DNA from: Osedax fenrisi
Taxonomy: Eukaryota; Annelida; Polychaeta; Sabellida; Siboglinidae
Length of the DNA: 64,000 nt
Reading direction: 5' to 3'
NCBI GenBank assembly: GCA_964019155.1
Contig: OZ025243.1
Location: forward strand, 25,695,444-25,759,443
Below are positions 1-8,984 of this stretch, piece by piece (position 1 is the stretch's first letter; every line of letters begins with the position of its first letter). Position numbers and translations under genes: made by a program. The notes under the pieces were generated by a model, which was not told where the DNA came from, did no database searches, and saw nothing but the letters and a program-made list of their open reading frames with translations.

Positions 1-168
1 ACGATATTGGTATGCGTGGCGGGTGTCGGTGTGTTGACTATATGCGTGCTAAGCGTGGCTATACTGATGATGAGGAGGCAAGAACGTAAACATCAACTGG
101 TCAGGGATGCTGAGAGGTCATCAGCACAGGGAACTTCCGGTCAAGCTAGTCAGAAGCAGAGCAATACG
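1..168 (+). CDS. Protocadherin copy A: transmembrane/juxtamembrane exon (5' end cut by window)
   Basis: Partial exon open from base 1 in frame 1. It encodes most of a transmembrane helix (VCVAGVGVLTICVLSVAILM), then a basic stop-transfer stretch (MRRQERKHQ) and a hydrophilic Ser/Gln-rich start of the cytoplasmic tail. The equivalent exon of copy C (58281-58561, minus strand) encodes nearly the same protein and is preceded by cadherin sequence, which is how this fragment is identified. I place the donor at 169 (ACG|GTTAGA) because it ends the exon in phase 0, matching the phase-0 acceptor at 4891, and because copy C has the same donor. Reading on without splicing gives about 17 more codons to a stop at 220-222, which I take as intron. 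The protein would sit in the plasma membrane as an adhesion receptor; its ectodomain exons lie outside the window. Confidence 0.8.
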
Positions 169-640
169 GTTAGATATCTAAATGCGTGGTATTTGTTACA
201 AAATAATGAATTCATGTTATGAAAATATCAAATTTCAACATCGACATTATATTTTTGCGGAACTTTAATAAATTTTCGATATCTCAGAACTAGATATTTA
301 AGAAATATTTATTTGGTGCAATGATTCTTAGAACTTGTGATTTTACTATTTTATTAGTCTTGAACATAATGTACAAACTATTACACACACTATGAAGCGC
401 TCTACATGTATTATATTCGCTGTATTTACAATGTAGGCACTATTGTATTCAAGTGATACTTTTAATGGCGATATTTGTTGTTTCCAGATAATCTACATCG
501 TAGGTGTGTGTATGTGTGTATGTATGTATGTATGTATGTATGTATGTATGTATGTATGTGTATGGGTGTATATATGTGTATGTATGTGCTTATGTGTGTA
601 TGGATGATATGTTTATAATGACACTGTTTATATGTGTGTA
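169..640 (+). repeat. Start of copy A intron 1, with (GTAT)n microsatellite near 504-600
   Basis: Non-coding AT-rich intron. Around 504-600 there is an imperfect GTAT/GTGTAT tetranucleotide array. Copy C has the complementary array at the equivalent place (about 57,880-57,955), so the repeat predates the inversion. Open frames across it on both strands are low-complexity artefacts. Confidence 0.7.
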
Positions 641-1260
641 TGCATTTATAATTAGACACATTTCTTATAAACAAGCTTACATTAAAGATGAAATATGAGT
701 GTTGTATTGTTTATGTGTAATCGGTAACTGATAACAGATAACAGCATTACATAACTCTAAGTTGTGATAAAGGTTCAGCATGCTACATGTATCACTACTA
801 CTAATAGACTATTATAGCTCAGTTGACCACTGTTATCTTTAAGTGTTGACCATTGGTCATTACTGAGCGTTTAGAAACAGACGATAAGCTCTATTAAATA
901 TAGACCTGGGAATAAATCCGAATTCCCCCTACATCTCGACTCTCGTATGTTTACTTAAATTATGAATTCCTATTAATTTGTCAGTATCAACTGTCAGATT
1001 GCCTATTAAAATATTGACATGAATTACTGAGACATACGAGAGCCTATATAAATTCTAGTTTATTCTATATTTACTGTTCATCGCAGACATACGATATCTC
1101 TATTACGGTTTGTTTACTAACAATCTGCCAAACATCCGGCTTCTTATTAATCCATCAGTAGCCCACGGTTACATCACTACCACTGCTGACTTAATTCATC
1201 GTTTATTAATGATGTAAACGTTCAGATACTCTATTAGTGAGTGATTACACACACACACAA
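640..1260. other. Conserved intronic island 1 (A/C)
   Basis: About 620 bp that match the reverse complement of 57,240-57,862 with few differences. No convincing ORF. It lies in the first intron after the transmembrane exon in both copies and is missing from copy B, whose equivalent region is deleted. A 21-nt stretch at 1087-1107, bounded by CAG and GTTTGT in phase 0, could be a microexon, but the support is weak. Confidence 0.65.
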
Positions 1261-1443
1261 ACTATGTAAACAATATTAATATAGCTTTGTTTATGAGATT
1301 TTATTAATGAGGAAAATATGTATATATTATAGTAAGTTTACATTTAAAAGTAAATTTGATAGTTATTTATATGTGAACTTATTAAATATTATCATTTTTA
1401 AATATTATCATTAAATATTATCATTGTAACCATGTTTATATGC

Positions 1444-1492
<49 letters not shown>

Positions 1493-1660
1493 TATATAAA
1501 TTTTTATAGTAGAAATATTTCAGGATTTATTATATTTTATTTTATAAATTTATAAATTATTTACATTTATATATTTCACTAAAACTTATAAATCAGTTCA
1601 TCAGCTGAGGCTAACAATGGTGGAGTTACTAAAATAAGTGAAACTTACTAGTTAGTAGTT
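1260..1660. repeat. AT-rich intron with (TA)n tract at about 1447-1487
   Basis: Low-complexity AT-rich sequence including a (TA)n run. I see no gene or conserved element in it. Confidence 0.6.
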
Positions 1661-1990
1661 CACTCGTTAGAGGGATATCCTGTAGTGTTGCGTATATGTT
1701 CGCAACACCTGTATAACCGATGGTCGGTCAGTAGTGGTCAGTAGTGGTCGCGTGCTGCCAACACCCAACGGTCCACTACATGAACGCCTCATTATCCGTT
1801 ATGTAAGATGTAACCACGCATGCGTGTGACACAGTGGTCACTGATTATAGTAGCGCGCACTTGATTACTAAATCATACATGGTTGCTATAACAACAATGC
1901 CATAGATACAGCATTTCTAGCCAATGGGATGACGAGAGAATTATACACGGAGCTTGCACGCAAAAATACCGTTAATAATTCGTTGCGTTC
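1660..1990. other. Conserved intronic island 2 (A/C) with 10-bp GTCAGTAGTG repeats
   Basis: Matches the reverse complement of about 56,335-56,625. It includes the 10-bp motif GTCAGTAGTG, about two units here and four in copy C. It also has a shared CACGCATGCGTG stretch and a shared ending near the motif CATGGTTGCTAT. Not coding in any frame. Absent from copy B. Confidence 0.55.
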
Positions 1991-2704
1991 TGATATTCGT
2001 AATTATATTTATAATTGGTAATATTATATTCATAATTACCAGTAAGAATATGATGCTAATAGTCAGTTATAACTTATTTCATACACGAAGTAATATATAT
2101 TAGTAGTATAATTATAGGTAATTTTTATTTAAAAAAATGTTAATAATTAAAAAACTTGGTATTTATTATATATATAATTATATATATAAGTATATACAAT
2201 TATAAAATAAATCTATCAAATTACACTATAGGTATATTATTCTCTTATATTAATTATTGATATTATATTAATACCCCTGCCATGATATATAGATCTCTTT
2301 ATTAAATCGGAGTTCACACAACAAATTCGGACGTATTTCCACTCGTTTTTGTATAGCTAGATATCTGTTGCTTCCATTTGTTTCTATTATATTATTATAA
2401 TTTAATTTCAAATACTTTCACGATATTTTGTAAATAGTCAAAAACTAAAGCGATATAGAGGCAGTCGATATATGGATATATAAGTGGTGATATTCACGCT
2501 GCTAAGTGAACCTATATGTTATTGGACTTGTCAAGGTTTAATTACTTATTATAATAATTATTAAAGTATATACACTATGGGGATGTAAGTTATAATTACT
2601 TGTTAAACTATACATATATAACGGAATCAATTATGTCTGATATATCGTCTATAAATACAAAATGTACATGTACATAATACAAAATAAAAATTAGCTATAT
2701 AGCT
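1990..2704. other. AT-rich intron, nothing recognised
   Basis: Highly AT-rich sequence with no open frame of note and no clear counterpart in copies B or C. Confidence 0.5.
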
Positions 2705-2883
2705 GTCTGAGATACTGAACGCCTATTATAATAACGTTCAGTATCTCAAACTATTGTTATTTAAGATCCACTTAATTATTATTGCTATATCACACTTTTT
2801 AATATATATTAAAGAAGTGGATCTTAAATAACAAGAGTTTGAGATACTGAACGTTATTATAATAGGCGTTCAGTATCTCAGAC
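2705..2883. repeat. Nested fold-back element (69-bp arms)
   Basis: Left arm 2705-2773 and right arm 2815-2883 are reverse complements over 69 bp with a single mismatch, separated by a 41-nt loop. Each arm also contains its own hairpin: TGAGATACTGAACG at 2708-2721 pairs with CGTTCAGTATCTCA at 2735-2748, and the right arm repeats this. I find no equivalent in copies B or C, so it arose or inserted in copy A alone. It could be a fold-back MITE or a local inverted duplication. No target-site duplication is obvious. Confidence 0.85.
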
Positions 2884-2899
2884 TCTTCGTATATAATTG

Positions 2900-2935
<36 letters not shown>

Positions 2936-3059
2936 ATGATTTACTATAATGATTTAAGTGTATCTGAAGTTAAGTGATTACGTATACATATTCATTATTA
3001 TTGACACTATTCCTAAAGAAGTAATTACATTTACCTACTAATATTTATGTTCTAACGTA
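2884..3059. repeat. (TA)n tract and AT-rich intron
   Basis: Contains a (TA)n run at about 2905-2935; otherwise featureless. Confidence 0.5.
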
Positions 3060-3360
3060 TTCCTTGGAGATTTTCTCGTCTCCCCTACGATATACCCCTC
3101 TATCAGATCATCGGCTATTACAGTAGAATAATAGGTTGATTGTTAACGTAGTGTTCACTATCGTCTGTGTTATCTCCGAGGCGGTCATTTTAATGAGCAA
3201 ATTTAATTACGAACATTACCTTCGCTCGAACCGTTACATCCCCTACCATTATTCGAACCGTTACATCACTACTCCAGTCACTCGCGCACTTCCATTCATG
3301 CTCGCTATTGTGCGATTTAGAAGTGATTTCGCCTCGGGTTAGAAGATAGTATCGGTCCTG
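3060..3360. other. Conserved intronic island 3 (A/B/C)
   Basis: Shared by all three copies: the reverse complements are about 24,715-25,095 (B) and 54,475-54,855 (C). Shared segments include GATCATCGGCTATTACAGTA, the GTTATCTCCGAGGCG segment and GAAGTGATTTCGCCTCGG. A 68-codon open frame runs through it in A, but indels between copies break it, so I regard the block as non-coding. Confidence 0.65.
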
Positions 3361-3985
3361 GTCGAGAATAGATAATAGAGCCCATTGGGTCGTGGATTAC
3401 TATGAATACTACATATATTTATATATATATATATATATATATATACTATGAATACTACACCTATTTAACTTATTGAAAAGGGTTACCACGTGTTAAGTTT
3501 TAACATATTTATATAGTCTGATGTTAATGGGAGTAAGATATTATAAACCCATAATCATTATTATATACAGTTATACCTACCAGTTATACTATAGTTAACT
3601 ATAGTTATAATTATATCTACATATACAATTAATACGTCAGTATTCTAACTTAAAATAGGGTGAAGCTATGTATACATATAGTTTATATGTATACATTATA
3701 TTCATAGGTATAGTATATATATATATAGTATGCTGTTATTGAGTTATTGGAAATGTTGTATAGTGATTTATAAATTTGTTATTATTTATTAGTTTTTAGA
3801 ATTCGCAAATGTTTTGACATGAACGATGTAATAATAAAATAAAACAAAAACAAATACATAATATGATAAATATTAAATAATTAAATCAATATAAGTAATG
3901 AAAATGGATACGTTATTATATATGTCGACTTCCTGTAGTATTCCTGTGTTGTTAGTTAAGTTAGCGACAGGTAAACATATTATCG
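3361..3985. other. AT-rich intron with short (TA)n tracts
   Basis: Low-complexity sequence with (TA)n at about 3418-3444. No gene or conserved element seen. Confidence 0.5.
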
Positions 3986-4300
3986 TTTAGACCCGACTTA
4001 GATATCATCCCGGTCGGGTTGTAACCCGTATCTCGCCTCGGGTTATACTCTCGATGTGATGGGATGCAGTCTATTACCATATTGTTCTTATTGTTTAGCT
4101 AACTCCACTGACCGCTGGCTAACTCTCGAGGGGCCGGTGAATGGGAGTGGACGTACTCGATGTTGAATGAGTCAGTCTACATATCGGGGTAATTACCCGA
4201 TACTACGACATAGCGGTCGTTATACTGGCGTAGTTAATTATTATCGGTGTATTCAATTTAATATTGTTAATATGCATGCGCACTTCAGTTTGTGTCATAT
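3986..4300. other. Conserved intronic island 4 (A/B/C)
   Basis: One of the best conserved islands; the counterparts are about 23,880-24,215 (B) and 53,520-53,850 (C). The B and C versions differ at only a few bases over about 190 bp. A short frame around GEWEWTYSMLNES ends in an in-frame TAG in both B and C, so I do not call it an exon. Its content (CTCGAGGGGCCGGTG, the CGGGGTAATTAC segment) is far more GC-rich than the flanks. A regulatory role is inference only. Confidence 0.65.
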
Positions 4301-4435
4301 TTAATATATAGTGCATAGTATATGTATATGTGTGTATGTGTGTGTATAAGTATATACGACGGATATTGTTGTACATATATAATATAATATATATATAATT
4401 ATATTGTAACGTAGTCCTGTATAGAGAGTTATGTA

Positions 4436-4850
4436 TTGTTATTATATAATTATTACTTTATGACTAAATACATTGATTTATTTAAATTAACATTCGCAGA
4501 CGTGTTCAATTATTTAAATACAAATTTAATATCATCAAAGACTTTAGTCAATCGATACTATAACGTATATAATATATTAGCAGATGATTATGGCAATACA
4601 ATTATAGTACTATATACATACGTCAGTTATTACAACCCTGAATACGTATTGGGTGGTCTACCTCGGCTAGGTATTCGATTACGTAATCCACTATGCGGCT
4701 CAGTTGACCATGTGGTCAGGCAGAGGTTCAATACTATTATTATCGACTGTAATAGGATTAACCAGGCGTTTACTATAGAGTTACCATTATATTTGGTTAA
4801 CGAACTGCTAGTCACTATAACGTGACAATAAGATTAGTGACGTCATTTTA
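4436..4850 (+). other. Conserved island 5 with a 129-codon open frame; coding status doubtful
   Basis: The frame opens at 4436 and ends at 4825; I do not recognise the protein. The block is conserved in C (52,960-53,400) and B (22,440-22,870). In C the same frame stays open only from about the TFADV region to a TAG/TAA-bounded end, without a usable start. In B a 2-base insertion shifts it. Between A and C, replacement changes outnumber silent ones, which does not suggest protein constraint. The acceptor-like CGCAG before ACGTG would be in the wrong phase for neighbouring exons. Most likely a conserved non-coding island directly upstream of the first cytoplasmic exon. Confidence 0.45.
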
Positions 4851-4890
4851 CTGATACATACATATATATATTACATAACTATTTTCTCAG

Positions 4891-4995
4891 GTCTACAATA
4901 TTGAAGAATCTAAGAATTACTATTCTAAGAATGCGCGAAATGGGGCGTGTCTAAATGATGTGGAGGTCAAGGATCACTACGATTATCAACTATCG
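4891..4995 (+). CDS. Protocadherin copy A: cytoplasmic exon 1 (35 codons)
   Basis: Internal exon with acceptor TTTTCTCAG at 4882-4890 and donor TCG|GTTTGT at 4996, phase 0 at both ends. It encodes a tyrosine- and charge-rich stretch beginning VYNIEESKNYYSKNA and ending YDYQLS, with several tyrosines that could be phosphorylation sites (inference). Copy C has the same 105-nt exon at 52588-52692 with the same acceptor and donor pattern; the shared residues include IEESKNYYS, N-A and E-V-K. Copy B has only a decayed version. Equal length and phase in A and C despite many amino-acid changes support a real exon of the cytoplasmic tail. Confidence 0.78.
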
Positions 4996-5269
4996 GTTTG
5001 TTTCCACAAATGTGTATAACTAATTACATTGTGTATTATATAAAGTGCGTATATAGTATTAATTCAACATACCTAATTGTTTAATTATATTATATATATA
5101 TATACTAATTTAATTGTTTATGTAATATATCAATAAACAAACAATAATAAATGAAAAAATAAACAATGCATGTTAACAACAAAACAAAATAAAATAAATA
5201 TACTGATATATAAACCAGTAATTAGAAACGAACGAAATTAAAAAACAAATAACAGATAAATGATTTGAG
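4996..5269. other. AT-rich intron, nothing recognised
   Basis: Low-complexity sequence with a (TA)n run near 5090-5104; no conserved element found. Confidence 0.5.
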
Positions 5270-5945
5270 CTGACTATATTATACTTCAGTGTAAGTTAAC
5301 TTACAATGGGAAATAGTGGACTAGTGGGTAGGTATGCAGTTTCGGTGAGTAATAACAAACTATTATGACGTCACTCATATCGCTAATCACGTGGTCACAT
5401 GATAGCGTGACGACATGATTAATGCCACGTGATTTAACTGCTAGTTTTAACTACTGACGATAAACGGCGGTGTTTGTCTACCGCTCGATAAAACAGGCTA
5501 TGATTTAGGAATGCATGCAATCACTGTATTACGTTACTTCACCGCTTGACCGCTGTCCACTACCGATGACGTAACATGTTATCACCGCGGCCATTAAACC
5601 CATCTTAGATCTGTATCTCTATTGTTAGCTGACATTATCTCCACGCTACATAACACTCATTGTCACTTACTATCGGTAGTTAGCAGAGGTTCTAGCTGTG
5701 GGGTGGGGTGGTGGTGCTAATGGCAGGATAGTCCGGCAGTGTCCGGTACGATTAGGTAACGAAGCGAACACGTGACTAGCGGTAGAGTGACCACGTGGTG
5801 TGGAGGTCATAGTTAACACAGCGCACACCGTGTTAACAATGCTAACGATGCTAACTTAATGGTAACCTATTAACCGATGATTTACAGACAGCCTTCGCTT
5901 GATGTTCACCTAGTGGACACCGCGACTATAGTCATTATAATGGCT
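5270..5945. other. Conserved intronic island 6 (A/B/C), CACGTG- and ACGT-rich
   Basis: Counterparts are about 21,200-21,790 (B) and 51,300-51,870 (C). Long near-identical runs include a CACCACGTGGTC-type core, CGGACACTGCCGGAC (in the B and C orientation), and the tandem AACAATGCTAACGATGCTAA. It contains TGACGTCA-like and CACGTG palindromes. Every frame carries stops in at least one copy, so it is conserved without being coding. Confidence 0.65.
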
Positions 5946-5954
5946 CGCGTGTGC

Positions 5955-6045
5955 TAAAGTATAGATAACTATTGTACTAGAGTATAGATAAAGATGATGC
6001 TAAAGTATAGATAACTATTGTACTAAAGTATAGATAAAGATAAAA
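5955..6045. repeat. Short GATA-type 23-bp minisatellite (about 4 units)
   Basis: Four degenerate units built on AAAGTATAGATAACTATTGT. This is the copy A version of the huge array at 19,120-21,200 in copy B and of the three units at 51,235-51,303 in copy C. Each unit has an AGATAA (GATA-factor-like) core. Confidence 0.75.
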
Positions 6046-6109
6046 AGGTACATTCATTTAAAGAGATACCTTCGGTATGATTACCTAGATATGGAATACT
6101 GAACTACGA

Positions 6110-6440
6110 GCCGACAAATACTTGTCTACCCTATTATAATACATGACCTATAGACTGTATACAGTCTTCAACGAAACGCTATATGCGTATGCTACATATC
6201 ACACGCTCGGCTACTATCTTATGATAGATGACGATACGCCACTATCCAGTAGATAACAACTTGTCCCCTTAACAACCGCTGTAGTGGGCGTGTCGCTGTA
6301 ACTAAGGACGCTAACGTATAATTACGTAACAACTACTAGGAGACTCGCGCGTGCGCACTACACGATATATTACTCGCGTAGAGAATACTACTATAGCGAA
6401 GAGATAAGCCGATATCTAGCCGTTAGCTAGGCTTCTCATG
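6110..6440. other. Conserved intronic island 7 (A/B/C)
   Basis: Counterparts are about 18,770-19,080 (B) and 50,920-51,190 (C). Shared segments include CTATCTTATGATAGATGACG, ATCCAGTAGATAACAACTTG and GTAGTGGGCGTGTCGCTG. No conserved reading frame. Confidence 0.6.
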
Positions 6441-6584
6441 ATTAGATAAAGTAGTAGTGTAAAGTAGGTGGCATAGTAGCTACTTCAGTAGTAGTTATAG
6501 TAATGGTTGTAGTAGAATATATCTCTAGTATACACTGTATACTATACAGTTATAAAAGTACCTGTAAGGGGTAGTGAAGCACAC

Positions 6585-6695
6585 GATAATATCGCTAATT
6601 GTGGGTTGTCAGTCGAATTAGCCCCTCCCATCACGTGATAAGGTGGGTCTAGGTAACCCCTAACCTATCTAGCATATTGCGGCTTCACTATTAGA
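6585..6695. promoter_or_regulatory. Conserved island 8: GC-box/E-box module with TAGTGAAGC inverted ends
   Basis: A block starting TAGTGAAGC and ending near GGCTTCACTA, so its ends are inverted repeats. It contains GCCCCTCCC followed by ATCACGTGAT. In B (18,425-18,580) and C (50,575-50,745) the first part is a perfect GCCCCGCCCC next to ATCACGTGAT. Copy B has a second, more diverged version at 17,565-17,705. Sp1/KLF-type and bHLH-type binding are inferences from the motifs. A small MITE is the alternative, given the inverted ends and four copies. Confidence 0.5.
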
Positions 6696-6916
6696 TAACA
6701 ATAATAACCATGAAAAATGATAGCCTCTTAGTTGTGAAGCTTTATTAATACAAGGACATTATGTTCCGTTTAAATACGCTCATAATTTAATTTATTATTT
6801 TCATACTTTTACAGATATATAACAAATTAAATAATTCTTAATATAAATACATGTATATACATGTAGTATATGCTTATATTTAACTTAAAACGAAATAAAT
6901 GTAATAAATAAATAAA

Positions 6917-6954
6917 ATAAAGTTATGATAAAATATATTTTATCATAACTTTAT
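6917..6954. repeat. Perfect 38-bp AT-rich palindrome
   Basis: Centred in TTATGATAAAATATATTTTA; both halves are exact reverse complements over 19 bp each. It would extrude as a hairpin. No U-tract or gene beside it suggests a terminator. Confidence 0.8.
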
Positions 6955-6994
6955 GTAATCTATTATTAAATTAAATTCTAATCTCTCCTAATCT

Positions 6995-7110
6995 CCATAC
7001 ATCTATAGTACAACGGGAGCAATTTCTCTAACACCTCCACTAGGGGGCGGTATAATCATTCTATTATTTAGAAACCTTGGCACTATGTGGGCGTATTATA
7101 ATGAGTGTAA
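6995..7110 (+). promoter_or_regulatory. Conserved island 9 (A/C) with CTCF-core match
   Basis: Contains CCACTAGGGGGC at 7037-7048, an exact match to the CTCF core consensus CCASYAGRKGGC. Copy C has the same 12-mer at 49,349-49,360 on the minus strand, in the same orientation relative to its gene. Flanking sequence (AACACCTCCACTAGGGGGCG, then the TTTAGA and CCTTGGCAC segments) is conserved too. It lies in the intron before the penultimate exon. CTCF use at protocadherin clusters is known in vertebrates; here it is inferred from the motif only. Confidence 0.5.
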
Positions 7111-7594
7111 ATTAACGATCAATTATACTTGAAATTCTAGTCATGCCTATTATGAAGTTGATAAAATAAATATTTTACATTTATATATATATATACTATA
7201 AAATATAGTTCTATTGATATTAGACTATAAAATATATTATTTGTACATGTCCATAATACTGTTAAAATATATACCTTTCTATGTAGAATCTACACTGTAG
7301 ATATCTACATAGCATATGATATATTTTATACATTTAAATTATATAATATATTATTGTATAAACTATATGACTATGTTTCAATAACATGATGTAATACTAT
7401 ATCATATAATATTGTAAGATATTTATCATTATACTCTATAACTTGGAATTTAGTATATTTTTAATATAATTATGTTATCATTGTCTATAATATTATTATA
7501 TTACACATTTAAGAGACTGGTCTGTAACCTATGTTGCATCAAAATAAACCATATGCATATAGTCTTAAATTGAGACTCTTAATACAAAATAATG

Positions 7595-7629
<35 letters not shown>

Positions 7630-7801
7630 CGTAATACATATACTATGAAATATGAAATAATATACATTTTATAATTTATATAATAGGTATACACCAGTAT
7701 ATATGATTAATTTGTATTACTATTTATTTTAATAACTACCGATATATATATTTATATATTTAATTAATTAAAACAACGCCCTAAATTAATGTTCATTACA
7801 G
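7111..7801. other. AT-rich intron with (TA)n at about 7593-7627
   Basis: Low-complexity sequence; no exon or conserved island recognised apart from the polypyrimidine-poor acceptor region (CATTACAG) just before 7802. Confidence 0.5.
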
Positions 7802-7934
7802 ACTGGAGATATACATTTTCGATCGGCAGACGATATTAGTGTTCACTCAACCGAAACCTCTAATACGGATAGTGGGCGTGGCTCCAACGAAGACAACTCC
7901 GAAGTGATAGCTGCTAGATCTAGGGCTTTAAGAG
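7802..7934 (+). CDS. Protocadherin copy A: cytoplasmic exon 2 (penultimate)
   Basis: Acceptor CATTACAG, then 44 codons plus one base, and donor G|GTGGTT at 7935. It encodes ADDISVHSTETSNTDSGRG followed by SNEDNSEVIAARSRALR, a Ser/Thr/Asp-rich cytoplasmic motif of the kind seen in protocadherin tails (family resemblance from memory). The frame would reach a TAA at 7940-7942, but all three copies have a donor at the same point and a downstream exon whose phase fits, so I read the stop as intronic. The core of 60 bases is identical in A, B and C, including third codon positions. Start phase 0 matches the end of the 4891-4995 exon. Confidence 0.85.
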
Positions 7935-8067
7935 GTGGTTAATACACAAGTCCTCGCATATTATAGCCATACGCATACTATAGTTTAGGGACTATTTAAT
8001 TTGTATGCTGTTTTTCATGTTTACATATGTAACAATATTTATAAATAGTGATAATAATGTTTCTATA

Positions 8068-8105
<38 letters not shown>

Positions 8106-8162
8106 CTCTATAGAGTATATTACACAACTACTATTATAAATATAAGTTATTAACATCACTAG

Positions 8163-8260
8163 GTGATACACAAAGATCAAGACCGATGAGTCATGTTCTA
8201 GTAAGGGAAGAATTTTATAGGAAACCTGCGGATTTATACATAAATTCCAGTATTGTCTGA
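8163..8260 (+). CDS. Protocadherin copy A: last coding exon with PDZ-ligand C-terminus
   Basis: Acceptor ATCACTAG at 8155-8162. The exon supplies two bases to complete the split Gly codon, then 31 codons and TGA. It encodes DTQRSRPMSHVLVREEF followed by YRKPADLYINSSIV. The C-terminal S-S-I-V fits the class I PDZ-binding pattern (S/T-x-V), so the tail could dock a PDZ scaffold at the membrane (inference). The same exon, same length and same stop, occurs in B (16989-17086) and C (48130-48227). The three differ at several residues but never in frame, which is good evidence for coding. Confidence 0.85.
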
Positions 8261-8600
8261 TAATATTCTTCATAATACATACATATTATTTATTTTCAAC
8301 CGATTCACCATGCAGCGATTGCCGTATCAGCCCCTATCAGTATTACCTATTATTAACTATATTTACACCCTTGTAACTATGGATACTGAATATTAAACAG
8401 TTCAATTGAACTGATAGCAGTTAACTGTCAGTACTTTTATACAATTGTTGTCATGTCACAATGAATTGTTATGATAATCTATTATTGTTATCAACGATTT
8501 TTTACGAGAATTTATTATTTATATATAATATAAATAATTAATACTTTTATATAACGTAATTATAAATAAACATATTTATATATTGTTAATACTATTATAT
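8261..8600 (+). other. Copy A 3' UTR
   Basis: Sequence after the stop is conserved to about 8,470 in B (16,800-16,988) and C (47,960-48,129), for example CTTGTAACTATGGATACTGA. A possible poly(A) signal AATAAA is at 8575-8580. Similarity to the other copies fades after about 8,560. Confidence 0.55.
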
Positions 8601-8980
8601 TGTGACTCAAAAGTTATTGACAATCAAATTGAATCATAACGTATTCATATTTTTGTATTCATATTTTATATTTACATAGAAATAAACTATTTATTACACT
8701 TTAATATTTGATTTTTATTATTTTTATTTAAATTTTATAATATGTAATGATTTTAATTAAATTATATATATATATATACATTAATAAAATACCGTAATAA
8801 TAACATACATACTTTAAATATACATGTTATTTAAGTCTTATGATTCTTTTTTACTCGCCTATAATTTAATTAGTAGTTATTAATTTGAAGATAGATATTA
8901 TTAAATAAGTTTATAAATTATATGTTTATATATAATTACATTTAATACAAATAAATGATAAATCAGATTAATTATTAATA
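8601..8980. other. AT-rich intergenic stretch
   Basis: No gene seen; ends at the 3' end of the LINE fragment. Confidence 0.45.
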
Positions 8981-8984
8981 CCTT

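Noticed and set aside
169..222. Read-through coding extension after the transmembrane exon
   Set aside because: A and C diverge in length and sequence past the shared phase-0 donor, as expected for intron.
504..698. Cys/Tyr/Val-rich frames on both strands
   Set aside because: Translation of a GTAT microsatellite.
3136..3342. 68-codon protein
   Set aside because: Lies in island 3; the frame is not preserved in B or C.
7935..7942. TAA as the true stop of the protocadherin
   Set aside because: All three copies have a donor a few bases earlier and a downstream exon with matching phase, conserved frame and its own stop.
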